From assembly GCA_947482825.1 (NCBI GenBank), contig CANKMT010000034.1:1-50842 (forward strand): 50,842 nt of DNA, given 5' to 3'. Under the pieces are notes generated by a model, which did no database searches, had not been told where the DNA came from, and worked only from the letters and a program-made list of their open reading frames with translations. This document shows positions 1-7,379 of the stretch, in pieces. Each line of letters starts with the position of its first letter. Position 1 is the stretch's first letter. Source of the DNA: Betaproteobacteria bacterium (lineage in GTDB: Bacteria > Pseudomonadota > Gammaproteobacteria > Burkholderiales > SG8-39). The position numbers were made by a program, and so were the translations under genes.

Positions 1-321
1 CGCGAAATGCTGGGAGAGGAGGTGGAGCTCGACGTGTTCCAGGACATGCCGGCCGTGTGGACCGAGCCCGAGCACGAATGGATGCAGCGCATTTTCTCGA
101 TCTGCGCGAAAACCTTGGGCGAAAAGCCCGAGCCGCGCACCGTCAGCTACAACAGCGACGCAGGCAACTTCCTCAAGCAATGGCGCGGCGCGCCCACGGT
201 CATCCTCGGTCCGGGCGAGCCCGCCATGGCCCACCAGACCGACGAGTATTGCCGCATGTCGCGAATCCGCGAGTCGGTCGCGATCTACGAAGAGATCATC
301 CGCGACTGGTGCGCACTCTGA
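1..321 (+). CDS. M20-family peptidase/deacetylase, C-terminal part (5' end outside the window)
   Basis: The reading frame is open from the first base and ends at TGA 319-321, giving about 106 residues of a C-terminus. The text PEHEWMQRIF, then SYNSDAGNF, then ILGPGEPAMAHQTDEY, resembles the end of M20 metallopeptidases such as acetylornithine deacetylase or succinyl-diaminopimelate desuccinylase. In that family the GPG...AH..(D/N)E block carries a catalytic-domain histidine and lies close to the C-terminus. The substrate cannot be told from this fragment. It is followed by a 119-base gap holding the likely hemA promoter. The family call is fairly safe; the specific enzyme is open. Confidence 0.75.
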   Translation, partial: REMLGEEVELDVFQDMPAVWTEPEHEWMQRIFSICAKTLGEKPEPRTVSYNSDAGNFLKQWRGAPTVILGPGEPAMAHQTDEYCRMSRIRESVAIYEEIIRDWCAL

Positions 322-384
322 ATATATGCGGGTCGCGTGCGCGCCGAAGGCCTTTCCGGCAGGGGGAAAAATTCGGTTTTGCCT

Positions 385-390
385 TATAAT
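385..390 (+). promoter_or_regulatory. Likely -10 box of the hemA promoter
   Basis: A perfect TATAAT lies 50 bases before the hemA start, in the only intergenic gap upstream of the hemA-prfA-prmC run. No good -35 hexamer sits 16-18 bases upstream. The predicted start of transcription is near 397, leaving a leader of about 44 bases. Confidence 0.5.
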
Positions 391-440
391 TCACGGCCCT
401 GGCAGACTTTTTTGGCCCCCATGACCTGCTTCGAACCCGA

Positions 441-1688
441 ATGACGCTGTTCGCTCTGGGCCTGAATCACCAGACCGCGCCGCTTGCGATCCGCGAGCGA
501 GTCGCGTTTGCCACCGAAGCGCTTTCGAATGCGGTTGGCGAACTCATGCGCGCGCGCCCGGTGAAGGAGGCCGCGATCATTTCGACCTGCAACCGCACCG
601 AGCTGTATGTCTCGGCCGGCGAGGCCGGTCTGGCCGCCGACTGGCTGGCCGAGTACCACCGGCTGCCGGCCGGCGAACTCAAGCCTTACCTCTATACCCT
701 TCCGGAGGAGGAAGCCGTGCGCCACGCCTTCCGCGTTGCGTCGGGCCTCGAGTCCATGGTGCTCGGCGAGCCGCAGATCCTCGGGCAAATGAAAGAAGCG
801 GTGCGCGCGGCCGAGACGGCAGGCACTCTCGGCACCACTCTGCACAAGCTGTTCCAGAAATCGTTTGCCGTGGCTAAGGAAGTGCGCACGACCACGCAGC
901 TTGGCGCGCATAGCGTGTCGATGGCCGCGGCGACAGTCAAGCTCGCCGCGCGGATCTTCCCTTCGATCGGCGAACAGAACGTGCTTTTCATCGGCGCCGG
1001 CGAAATGATCGAACTCTGCGCCACGCACTTCGCGGCGCATGGCCCGGCCCGATTGACGGTGGCCAACCGCACGCTGGAGCGCGCCACGTCGCTCGCGCAC
1101 CGATTCAGCGGCGGGGCGATCGAACTGCGCTCGCTCCCGGATCACCTGCACGAATACGACATCGTCATCTCCTGCACCGCCAGTTCGCTCCCGATCCTCG
1201 GCAAGGGCCTCGCGGAGCGCGCCCTCAAGGCGCGGCGTCATCGCCCGATGTTCATGGTCGACCTCGCCGTCCCGCGCGACATCGAGCCCGAAGTCGGTGA
1301 ACTCGACGATGTCTTCCTCTACACGGTCGATGACCTTTCCGGCATCGTCTCGGCCAACCTCGACGCGCGCCGTTCGGCGGTCGAGCAGGCCGAGGCAATC
1401 ATCGAGACCCAGGTCGGCCAGTTCATGCATTGGATGGCTGCGCGCGAAAGCGTTCCGCTGATCCGCGCGCTGCGCGAGCAGGCCGAGCAGGCGCGCGGGC
1501 ACGAAGTCGATCGCGCGATGCGTCTTCTTGCGCGGGGCGATGACCCCAAGCAGGTGCTCGAAGCCCTCTCGCAGGGCCTCACGAACAAACTCATGCACGC
1601 CCCGACGCAGGCGCTCAACGACGCGCAGGGCGAGGAGCGCCGCGCGCTGACCGACCTGGTTGCGCGCCTGTTCCACATTTCGCGTTAG
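441..1688 (+). CDS. hemA: Glutamyl-tRNA reductase
   Basis: HemA reduces glutamyl-tRNA(Glu) to glutamate-1-semialdehyde with NADPH, the committed step of the C5 route to 5-aminolevulinate and haem. The 415-residue protein has the usual length. It opens with the family-typical [13 protein letters not shown] and carries the catalytic block STCNRTELY with the nucleophilic cysteine at residue 50. The motif around [12 protein letters not shown] follows, then the NADPH-binding stretch [15 protein letters not shown] near residues 180-195, and a helical C-terminal dimerisation region. The ATG at 441 fits the family N-terminus, although no strong ribosome-binding site is visible. prfA follows after 32 bases, so the two are probably co-transcribed. 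The hemA-prfA-prmC order is common in proteobacteria. Confidence 0.97.
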   Translation: MTLFALGLNHQTAPLAIRERVAFATEALSNAVGELMRARPVKEAAIISTCNRTELYVSAGEAGLAADWLAEYHRLPAGELKPYLYTLPEEEAVRHAFRVASGLESMVLGEPQILGQMKEAVRAAETAGTLGTTLHKLFQKSFAVAKEVRTTTQLGAHSVSMAAATVKLAARIFPSIGEQNVLFIGAGEMIELCATHFAAHGPARLTVANRTLERATSLAHRFSGGAIELRSLPDHLHEYDIVISCTASSLPILGKGLAERALKARRHRPMFMVDLAVPRDIEPEVGELDDVFLYTVDDLSGIVSANLDARRSAVEQAEAIIETQVGQFMHWMAARESVPLIRALREQAEQARGHEVDRAMRLLARGDDPKQVLEALSQGLTNKLMHAPTQALNDAQGEERRALTDLVARLFHISR

Positions 1689-1720
1689 CTGGCCGCGCGC
1701 CTTACCGCCATGGTTCGCCC

Positions 1721-2824
1721 ATGAAAGCCTCATTGCGCGCAAAGCTCGAGCAGCTCGCCTCGCGCCTGCAGGAGCTCGATCGGCTGCTTTCCGAGGAATC
1801 GGCGGCCAAGGACATGGACAGCTTCCGCAAGCTGGCGCGCGAGCATTCCGAACTGTCCGAAGTCGTCAGGCTCTTCACGGGTTTCAGGCAGGCCGAGAAC
1901 GACGCAGAGGCGGCGAAGGACATGGCCTCCGACCCGGAGATGCGCAGTTTCGCCGATGACGAGCTCAAGGCGGCCCGCGAACGCATGGAGTCCCTCGGCG
2001 CCGACCTGCAGAAGGTCCTGCTCCCCAAGGACCCGAACGATGAAAAGAACACCTTCCTCGAAATCCGCGCCGGCACTGGCGGGGACGAGTCCGGCCTTTT
2101 CGCGGCTGACCTGCTGCGCATGTACACGCGGTTCGCCGAGCGCCAGGGCTGGCAGGTGGAATTGGTCTCGGCGAGCAACTCGGAGCTCGGCGGCTACAAG
2201 GAGGTGATCGTCAAGCTCATAGGGCAGGGCGCGTACTCGAAGCTCAAGTTCGAATCCGGCGGCCATCGCGTGCAGCGCGTGCCGGTGACCGAGGCGCAGG
2301 GGCGCATTCACACCTCGGCGTGCACGGTGGCGGTGATGCCGGAGGTCGACGAGATCGACGACGTGGTCCTCAATCCGGCAGAGATGCGGATCGACACTTT
2401 CCGCGCTTCCGGCGCGGGAGGCCAGCACATCAACAAGACCGACTCGGCGGTCCGCATCACGCACCTGCCCACCGGCATCGTGGTGGAATGCCAGGACGGG
2501 CGCTCGCAGCACAAGAACAAGGCGCAAGCCCTGTCGGTGCTGGCTGCGCGCATCAAGGACCAGCAGATGCGCGAACAGTCGGCCAAGACCGCGGCGACAC
2601 GCAAGTCCCTCATCGGGTCGGGCGATCGGTCGGAGCGCATCCGCACCTACAACTTCCCGCAGGGCAGGATGACCGACCACCGCATCAACCTGACCCTCTA
2701 CAAGCTCGATCGCATTATGGATGGCGAACTCGACGACATCTTCAATGCGCTGGCCACCGAGCTGCAGGCCGAACAGCTCGCGGAATTGTCGGAAGTGCAA
2801 ACGCCCGGGCGGGTCGCCGGGTGA
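1721..2824 (+). CDS. prfA: Peptide chain release factor 1
   Basis: RF1 reads UAA and UAG stop codons in the ribosomal A site and triggers peptidyl-tRNA hydrolysis. The protein has 367 residues, a normal length. The tripeptide anticodon is P-V-T at residues 188-190, of the PxT type that separates RF1 from RF2 (SPF). The universal GGQ motif is at residues 233-235 within [16 protein letters not shown]; its glutamine is the target of PrmC. The C-terminal [19 protein letters not shown] is also family-typical. The stop codon overlaps the GTG start of prmC by four bases (GTGA), so the release factor and its methyltransferase are likely translationally coupled. Confidence 0.98.
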   Translation: MKASLRAKLEQLASRLQELDRLLSEESAAKDMDSFRKLAREHSELSEVVRLFTGFRQAENDAEAAKDMASDPEMRSFADDELKAARERMESLGADLQKVLLPKDPNDEKNTFLEIRAGTGGDESGLFAADLLRMYTRFAERQGWQVELVSASNSELGGYKEVIVKLIGQGAYSKLKFESGGHRVQRVPVTEAQGRIHTSACTVAVMPEVDEIDDVVLNPAEMRIDTFRASGAGGQHINKTDSAVRITHLPTGIVVECQDGRSQHKNKAQALSVLAARIKDQQMREQSAKTAATRKSLIGSGDRSERIRTYNFPQGRMTDHRINLTLYKLDRIMDGELDDIFNALATELQAEQLAELSEVQTPGRVAG

Positions 2825-3630
2825 CCGTGGTCGAGGCCCTCGCGGGGAGCGGCATCGACGTGGCCGAAGCGCGCATTCTGCTGGAACACGCGAGCGGGTT
2901 TTCGCGCGCAACGATGGCCGCCCACCCCGAGTACTTCCTGAACGATGTAGCTGCCGATGCTTTTTCCTCGGCAGTTGCACGCCGCCGCAACGGGGAGCCG
3001 GTCGCCTATCTGGTCGGCGAGCGGGAATTCCACAGCCTCGCGTTGAACGTCACGCCGGAGGTCCTGATTCCGCGGCCCGAGACCGAGCTCCTGGTGGATT
3101 TCGCAATCGACTTCCTTCCACGCGGTGGGACGCTGGCCGATCTGGGCACCGGATCGGGCGCGATTGCGTTGTCGGTCAAGCTCCAGCGGCCGGATGCGAG
3201 CGTTAGCGCGGTCGAACGCAGTGCCGCCGCCCTAGAAGTCGCGCGGGCCAATGCCTCCCGCCACCGTCTCGAGATCGAGTTCCTGCATGGGAGCTGGTTC
3301 GATCCGCTCGCAGCGCGCCGGTTCGATGTCGTTGTCTCGAATCCGCCCTATGTCGCCGAGGGCGACCGGCACCTCGCGCAGGGAGATTTGCGCTTCGAGC
3401 CTCGCAGCGCGCTGGTCGGAGGGGTCGATGGGCTCGACGAAATCCGCAAGATCGTCGCTGCCGCGCCGGGGCACCTCAATCGGGGGGGGTGGATTGCGAT
3501 CGAGCATGGGCAGGGTCAGGACGACGAGGTACGGAACCTGCTTGGGCAAGCGGGCCTTGAATCGGTGTCTTCGTTGCCCGATCTGGCGGGTATTGCACGC
3601 ATCAGCGTCGGAAAGTACAATCCTGAGTAA
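2821..3630 (+). CDS. prmC: Release factor glutamine methyltransferase PrmC (HemK)
   Basis: PrmC uses S-adenosylmethionine to methylate the glutamine of the GGQ motif in release factors. I chose the GTG at 2821, which overlaps the prfA stop in a GTGA junction and gives a normal 269-residue protein; longer readings run back through prfA. The helical N-terminal RF-binding region is followed by [13 protein letters not shown] near residue 83, the SAM-binding loop [12 protein letters not shown] near residue 105, and the catalytic NPPYV motif near residue 175. The last third of the gene contains a good promoter for the next gene, grxD. Confidence 0.96.
   Translation: MTVVEALAGSGIDVAEARILLEHASGFSRATMAAHPEYFLNDVAADAFSSAVARRRNGEPVAYLVGEREFHSLALNVTPEVLIPRPETELLVDFAIDFLPRGGTLADLGTGSGAIALSVKLQRPDASVSAVERSAAALEVARANASRHRLEIEFLHGSWFDPLAARRFDVVVSNPPYVAEGDRHLAQGDLRFEPRSALVGGVDGLDEIRKIVAAAPGHLNRGGWIAIEHGQGQDDEVRNLLGQAGLESVSSLPDLAGIARISVGKYNPE
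3593..3621 (+). promoter_or_regulatory. Probable grxD promoter inside the 3' end of prmC
   Basis: TTGCAC at 3593-3598 and TACAAT at 3616-3621 are separated by exactly 17 bases. Transcription would begin near 3628, about 42 bases before the grxD ATG. This would let grxD be expressed apart from the hemA-prfA-prmC unit. Confidence 0.5.
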
Positions 3631-3669
3631 TTTAATCAAGTAATTTCGTTTCCTTTTTTCGAGGCGACC

Positions 3670-3999
3670 ATGGAAATCCAGCAAGTCATCAAAGGGCAAG
3701 TCACCGGCAACCCGGTCGTGCTGTACATGAAAGGCACCCCGCAGTTCCCGCAATGCGGGTTTTCGCAGACTGCGATTCAAATCCTCAGCGCTTGCGGCGT
3801 GAAGAGCCTGTTCACCGTCAACGTGCTCGAAGAGCCCGAGATCCGCCAGGGCATCAAGGAGTTCGCCAACTGGCCGACGATCCCGCAGCTCTACGTCAAC
3901 GGCGAATTCGTTGGCGGTTCGGACATCCTGCGCGAGATGTACCAGGCGGGCGAGCTGCAGAAATTGCTCGAGCCGCTGGTCGCCAAGCAGCCGGCCTGA
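3670..3999 (+). CDS. grxD: Monothiol glutaredoxin (Grx4 type)
   Basis: The protein has 109 residues, a single thioredoxin fold and the monothiol CGFS active site at residues 29-32 within [13 protein letters not shown]. This class binds a glutathione-ligated 2Fe-2S cluster and takes part in iron-sulfur cluster delivery and iron sensing. The [16 protein letters not shown] segment with its cis-proline and the following GGSDIL glutathione-binding motif are intact. A GAGG ribosome-binding site lies at 3661-3664, five bases before the ATG. The gene marks the left edge of the accessory island. Bases 3813-3879 of it are repeated, in the same orientation, at 7380-7446. Confidence 0.97.
   Translation: MEIQQVIKGQVTGNPVVLYMKGTPQFPQCGFSQTAIQILSACGVKSLFTVNVLEEPEIRQGIKEFANWPTIPQLYVNGEFVGGSDILREMYQAGELQKLLEPLVAKQPA
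3813..3879 (+). repeat. 67-bp direct repeat, copy 1 (inside grxD)
   Basis: This segment encodes the grxD stretch from [13 protein letters not shown] to FANWPT. It recurs at 7380-7446 with 65 of 67 bases identical. The two copies bracket about 3.5 kb of accessory genes. Confidence 0.9.
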
Positions 4000-4056
4000 C
4001 ACTCCCGTCCGGCGCCTCAGGCGCTGGGCAGCCGGGGGTCATCCGCACGGCTGTCG

Positions 4057-4374
4057 TCACAGTGCCTCAGTGAGGATGTTGGCGATGTGCTGGCGTTCGC
4101 CGAGCAAGCGGACGACATCAAGGTGAGTGTCGCGCTCGAAGTAGAACCAGAGCAATGGGAAGCCCGTTAACCGCCAACTGCGCAGACCGGGAATGTCGAT
4201 TGCCGTCCCAAGTGCCGGCGAGCCGATGCCCGGGTCAAGTTCGAGTTGATCGAGCGCCGCATTGGAGGCGCTCACAAAACGTACCGCGACTGTGCTACCG
4301 GCTTCTTTGCGGTAGTACCGGACCTCGGCCTGGCGGTCACGCACCGCCTGTGGACGAAGAATCGCTGACTTCAA
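4057..4374 (-). CDS. ParE-type toxin of a type II toxin-antitoxin pair
   Basis: This 105-residue protein looks like the RelE/ParE superfamily. It has an N-terminal helix with RQAEVRYYRKEAG, then FVSASNAALDQLELDPGIGSPALG, then the strand run GLRSWRLTGFPLLWFYFERD and a closing DVVRLLGERQHIANIL. That G..R....G....WFYF..D pattern is typical of the ParE subgroup, whose studied members act on DNA gyrase. The gene begins nine bases after the stop of a ParD-like antitoxin gene, giving the standard antitoxin-first order. Its real target here is inferred only from the family. Confidence 0.88.
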   Translation of the reverse strand: MKSAILRPQAVRDRQAEVRYYRKEAGSTVAVRFVSASNAALDQLELDPGIGSPALGTAIDIPGLRSWRLTGFPLLWFYFERDTHLDVVRLLGERQHIANILTEAL

Positions 4375-4383
4375 TCGCCGAAA

Positions 4384-4635
4384 TCAATCGACAGTGCCGC
4401 GGGCAATGGCAAGCAACGCTTCGTTGTCCGCTTTGCTCCTTGGCAGTCCGGGGCCGGACGCGAGCCCTTCCTCGATCAAGTCACGCAGTCGTTTCCTGGC
4501 TTGGTCGTCCTGGTCCTTACGCACCAGATCGCGGATGTATTCGCTGGTATTCCCGTAGTTGCCGGCAGACACGCGCGCGTCAATATAGGCACGCATCGCT
4601 TCCGGCAGGGCGAAACTCATCGTTTGTCGGCTCAT
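4384..4635 (-). CDS. ParD-type ribbon-helix-helix antitoxin
   Basis: The protein has 83 residues. MSFALPEAMRAYIDARV followed by GNYGNTSEYIRDLVRKDQ matches the N-terminal DNA-binding ribbon-helix-helix of the ParD/CC2985 family; the C-terminal tail (LIEEGLASGPG) is the usual toxin-wrapping region. I chose the ATG at 4635 because a perfect TTGACA box and a CATCAT -10 box place the predicted transcription start exactly on it; a second ATG at 4620 is possible. A palindrome at 4655-4669 overlaps the promoter and probably mediates autoregulation. Confidence 0.88.
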   Translation of the reverse strand: MSRQTMSFALPEAMRAYIDARVSAGNYGNTSEYIRDLVRKDQDDQARKRLRDLIEEGLASGPGLPRSKADNEALLAIARGTVD

Positions 4636-4641
4636 TCGGAA

Positions 4642-4670
4642 ATGATGGCGATTGTGACAACTATTGTCAA
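4642..4670 (-). promoter_or_regulatory. parD promoter with overlapping operator palindrome
   Basis: On the minus strand a perfect TTGACA (4670-4665) is followed after 17 bases by CATCAT (4647-4642). The -35 box overlaps a perfect inverted repeat, TGACAA-CTA-TTGTCA, at 4655-4669. The predicted first transcribed base is 4635, the A of the antitoxin ATG, implying a leaderless mRNA. Binding of ParD to the palindrome would block the -35 box. Confidence 0.65.
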
Positions 4671-4748
4671 GATCGCGCGTTCTCGGGACCTCGACTGGGT
4701 TCAGTTGCTCTGACCGGTAGGCAATTGCTGCCAAATTTTCAGCAAAGG

Positions 4749-5249
4749 CTAGAGCTGGAGCCGCAAAGCAGTCAAATTGCTGCCATTCGTAGTTCGCGGT
4801 TTCAGTCCACTGCAGCCGCCACCGGAAGCGCGCACATACCGGAGATTTTCTGCGCACAACCAGGTGCGGGTGGGCGCGCACGATGCAGAGAGCTGATCTT
4901 CGGAGCTCGCAACGACCCTGCCCTTCACCGCGTTTCGAACTGAATCCGATACCGTAATCCCACCGGGCTCGGCCAGGCCCTCCAGTCGCGCGGCGATGTT
5001 CGCGCCGCCGCCATACACCGTGCCGTCAGCCCTTTCGATTGCGTCGTCCATGTGAACGCCGATTCGAATACGCTTGCGGCGATCTTCGGACACCGAGCTT
5101 GCCGGTGCATTGAGCTCCTGTTGGATAGCGATCGCTGCCGACACCGCGCCGGTCGCAATATCGAAAACGGCCAGCACAGAATCGCCGGCCATGCCGATCA
5201 CGCGGCCCTGGTTCGATTCGATAACCGCTTTGCCCTCGCTGCCCTTGGC
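4749..5249 (-). pseudogene. Remnant of a class III adenylate/guanylate cyclase domain
   Basis: Reading down from 5249, the translation shows VIGMAGDSVLAVFD, then RIRIGVHMDDAIE, then GTVYGGGANIAARLEGLAEP. These match the second half of class III nucleotide cyclase catalytic domains. The N-terminal half of the domain, with the first metal-binding aspartate, is absent. After about residue 97 (position 4911) the text no longer resembles the family. The frame is open to the vapC stop codon at 5250-5252, so the fragment sits in phase with the end of vapC, separated only by TGA. It has no start signal of its own and is most likely dead. Confidence 0.75.
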
Positions 5250-5675
5250 TCAGCCGGCCATGGCCTTCACATGCCCTTGTCCCGCGTATTTCCGAATCCG
5301 TTCGTCGCGCGTGACGATAACCGCGTTTTTCAGGCGCGCGGTAGCCACCAGAAAGCGATCCGCCGGGTCGGCGTGGAATGCTCCCGGCAAAGCACAGCTT
5401 TCGACGGCGATGCCGGGCTCGAGCCCGACCAGTTCGATATCCGGCCGATCGAGGGCCTGCCTGATCCAGTCAGACACGGGAATCGGCAATTCGAGCCGCC
5501 CTTTCGCCACCAGCATCGCAATTTCCCAAACCGAAATCACGGAGATCTGGATTGCGTTGCGTGATCCGGCTTCTTCGATCGCCCGCAGGGCGAGCGGCCT
5601 GATGCGTCGCGAATCTCCGTGCGCCAGCCAGATCCAGACGTGTGTGTCGAGCAAAAGAGGAAAATCCGTCTTCAT
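5250..5675 (-). CDS. PIN-domain ribonuclease toxin (VapC family)
   Basis: This 141-residue protein is a PIN-domain nuclease. The conserved acidic residues are in place: D10 in LLLDTHVWIW, E51 in SVISVWEIAML, D103 and D106 in HADPADRFLVATA, and D124 in IVTRDERI. The set coordinates metal for RNA cleavage in VapC toxins, many of which cut tRNA or rRNA. The DTHVWIW and DPADR pattern is that of the group usually paired with Phd/YefM-like antitoxins. Its start overlaps the upstream antitoxin gene by four bases, so translation is probably coupled. Confidence 0.92.
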   Translation of the reverse strand: MKTDFPLLLDTHVWIWLAHGDSRRIRPLALRAIEEAGSRNAIQISVISVWEIAMLVAKGRLELPIPVSDWIRQALDRPDIELVGLEPGIAVESCALPGAFHADPADRFLVATARLKNAVIVTRDERIRKYAGQGHVKAMAG

Positions 5676-5947
5676 TTGTCACGGCGTTTGCCGGTGCGGG
5701 GATACAGGTTAGGCTCGGTCCCCGCCTGCGCCTCCCATTCGACGCCGACGGGGCTTTCAACGTCACCCACGTAGGCGATTGTTCCGGCCATGTACCCCAA
5801 CAACGGCTGTCGCCGTTCGGGCTCCACGGCGACCAGCTTCGCAACCGGCTTGCCGCGCTTTGTGATCACGATTGGCTTGCGCGTTTTCGCGATCTCGTCC
5901 ATGAGCTTCAGGCACTTGGCCTTGAACTGGGCCGCGGAAATCTCCAT
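5672..5947 (-). CDS. Phd/YefM-type antitoxin
   Basis: The protein has 91 residues. The N-terminus MEISAAQFKAKCLKLMDEI, then KPIVITKRGKPVAKLV, is the classic Phd/YefM fold that dimerises and binds DNA; the C-terminal half would neutralise the PIN toxin encoded next. I chose ATG 5947 because a strong AAGGGAG ribosome-binding site lies five bases before it. An in-phase ATG at 5968 lies within the operator and lacks such a site. Upstream is a perfect 19-bp palindrome overlapping a -10 box. Confidence 0.9.
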   Translation of the reverse strand: MEISAAQFKAKCLKLMDEIAKTRKPIVITKRGKPVAKLVAVEPERRQPLLGYMAGTIAYVGDVESPVGVEWEAQAGTEPNLYPRTGKRRDK

Positions 5948-5961
5948 TGGTGCTCCCTTAG

Positions 5962-5980
5962 TGACCATATGATATGGTCA
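5962..5980 (-). promoter_or_regulatory. Perfect 19-bp palindrome, likely operator of the Phd/PIN module
   Basis: TGACCATAT-G-ATATGGTCA is a perfect inverted repeat (nine bases, one central base, nine bases). The minus-strand -10 box TATCAT (5974-5969) lies inside it. Transcription would start near 5962, just before the ribosome-binding site at 5959-5953. Antitoxin binding here would directly cover the promoter. Confidence 0.75.
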
Positions 5981-6025
5981 TGAGACTACGCCTGCTCGGC
6001 GAGCGATGCAAGCGGGGTCCGCTAC

Positions 6026-6075
6026 GTCCCGGCCCGCACTACGCTCCATGGCTTGCGCAAAGCCGCAACGATGCT
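6026..6075 (+). pseudogene. Possible scrap of a tyrosine recombinase C-terminus
   Basis: One plus-strand frame reads TLHGLRKAAT, which resembles the H-x-x-R block (HGLRK-AA) near the catalytic end of phage-type tyrosine recombinases. Only about 10-15 residues look right; the text then diverges and the downstream tyrosine region is absent. No open frame of useful length surrounds it. Chance resemblance is possible. Confidence 0.3.
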
Positions 6076-6177
6076 GAGCGCGGTGATGCGGCCGGTCTTT
6101 GTCACTGACGTTGACGTTGCCCGGCATGAGCATCTGGTGCGGTACGGCGGCTGGTACTCCGGCTGCGCCCAGATCAA

Positions 6178-6194
6178 TGTGGCAAAATGCCACA
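6178..6194 (+). promoter_or_regulatory. Perfect palindrome upstream of the ParD-like/nucleotidyltransferase module
   Basis: TGTGGCA-AAA-TGCCACA is a perfect inverted repeat with seven-base arms, 29 bases before the ATG at 6224. A weak -10-like CAAAAT (6183-6188) lies within it. Its position and symmetry mirror the operators of the neighbouring toxin-antitoxin modules. Confidence 0.55.
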
Positions 6195-6223
6195 CCTATC
6201 CACACTCAACCAGGATTGCGCCG

Positions 6224-6604
6224 ATGGCGAAGTCGGTCAGGATCTCGGATCCGCTGTTCGAGCACGCGACGCTCGAATCCACGCTCATGCACCGGTCGAT
6301 TGCGATGCAGATCGAGTACTGGTGCGCCCTGGGCAGATCGCTCGAGGCAAGCGGCCTGAGCACCGGCGAACTCAAACGCGCGCTGCAAGGGCCGCGGGCG
6401 AAAAAACAGGCGTCGCGCACGAAGGCGCAGGCGTCGCGCAGCGTCCCCGAAGCGAGAATGTGGGCCGAGAAGCGCCAGCGCCAGCGGCGCGACCGCGCGG
6501 CGATCGTCAGCGGAGAAGCGACGCCCGAGTCGATGTATCTGATCCCGCCCAAGCTTGCTCGGACCGCAATCGTCCGATTCAAGGACGTGGATTTCGATGA
6601 CTGA
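6224..6604 (+). CDS. ParD-like antitoxin-family protein (PF11903 type)
   Basis: This 126-residue protein starts at ATG 6224, with AGGA eight bases upstream. Its N-terminus, VRISDPLFEHATLESTLMHRSIAMQIEYW, then LGRSLEASGL, resembles the family described as ParD-like antitoxins (PF11903), a ribbon-helix-helix type fold with the hallmark MHRS..QIEYW. The C-terminal half is basic and low in complexity (repeats of K, R, Q and A) and ends with IVRFKDVDFDD. The stop codon overlaps the start of the nucleotidyltransferase gene by eight bases. The family call is from memory of its motif; the role as antitoxin to the next gene is inferred. Confidence 0.7.
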   Translation: MAKSVRISDPLFEHATLESTLMHRSIAMQIEYWCALGRSLEASGLSTGELKRALQGPRAKKQASRTKAQASRSVPEARMWAEKRQRQRRDRAAIVSGEATPESMYLIPPKLARTAIVRFKDVDFDD

Positions 6605-7340
6605 GCGTGCGCGCGTCGAAGCCGCGTTCGATCGGGTCCGGTTGGAGAAGCTACTCGCGCTGGCGCAGGACGCCGTTCTCGTAGGCGGGCAGGCGGTCGC
6701 TTTCTGGGCCGCTTTCTTCAATCTTCCGGTGCCGTCCGAGTTGGGCGCCTACGTAACGAAAGACTGCGACTTTCTGGGCAACCGCACGGACGTGACACGC
6801 ATGGCAAGCGGCACGCAGGGTGCGGCGTTGTTTCCTCATCGGCGAGGACTCACTGCGCTTGTCGGGCAGGTCAGGATCAACCTGTCGGAGGACGAGTCCC
6901 TGAATATCGATGTCCTTCACAGGATTGTTGGATACGACGATAGCCATGGCATACGAAGACGTGCCCAGGAGGTGGCATTGGGTCGGGCGCGTTTCAAGGC
7001 GATGCATCCCCTCGATTGCCTCAGGAGCCGTCTGGAGAACCTGCACAAGGTCGCGGAAAAAAGGGGCGAAGCCGGCGCGGCGCAGGCCGAGTTGGTCGCG
7101 CGGATCGTCGGGCGCTATGTTGAATCCGCGCTGGAGGGAGGCAATGAACGGCTCGCCCTGAAGGCGATCGAGGGCATAGCGAAATTGGCGTTTGGGGCGG
7201 CCGGCAGGTTTGCATTTGGAAATTTCGGCATCGACCCGCTCGAAGCGGTTCCGCTGAACCTGGTCTCCAACCGCAGGTTTCTCGACGTTCGTTGGCCGCA
7301 GATCCAGGCCCAGGCGCGCGAGCGGCGCGTGAAACGCTAA
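6597..7340 (+). CDS. Nucleotidyltransferase-like protein, probable toxin or effector of a two-gene module
   Basis: The 247-residue protein has the hallmarks of the polymerase-beta-type nucleotidyltransferase fold: VGGQAVAFWAAFF near residues 29-41 supplies the G-G box, and TKDCDF at residues 54-59 supplies the two metal-binding aspartates D56 and D58. A later D at LNIDVLHRIVGYD could be the third. The arrangement resembles AbiEii-like or DUF-type nucleotidyltransferases rather than tRNA enzymes. Its ATG lies inside the end of the ParD-like gene (eight-base overlap), so the pair is translationally coupled. AbiEii enzymes are toxins that modify tRNA ends, but whether this one does so is not shown by the sequence. 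Confidence 0.7.
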   Translation: MTERARVEAAFDRVRLEKLLALAQDAVLVGGQAVAFWAAFFNLPVPSELGAYVTKDCDFLGNRTDVTRMASGTQGAALFPHRRGLTALVGQVRINLSEDESLNIDVLHRIVGYDDSHGIRRRAQEVALGRARFKAMHPLDCLRSRLENLHKVAEKRGEAGAAQAELVARIVGRYVESALEGGNERLALKAIEGIAKLAFGAAGRFAFGNFGIDPLEAVPLNLVSNRRFLDVRWPQIQAQARERRVKR

Positions 7341-7379
7341 ATTGGAGGCGGTGAAGACTACACCGCTCATGATCTCCGG

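Noticed and set aside
384..1742. Long minus-strand frame opposite hemA
   Set aside because: Low-complexity, arginine-rich translation with no recognisable motif; hemA on the other strand is certain.
4011..4025. Hairpin GCGCC-TCA-GGCGC just after grxD as a terminator
   Set aside because: Stem of only five pairs and no T-run afterwards; too weak to call.
5978..6205. 75-codon minus-strand frame upstream of the Phd-type antitoxin
   Set aside because: No recognisable motif or ribosome-binding site, and it would run through the operator palindrome of the Phd/PIN module.
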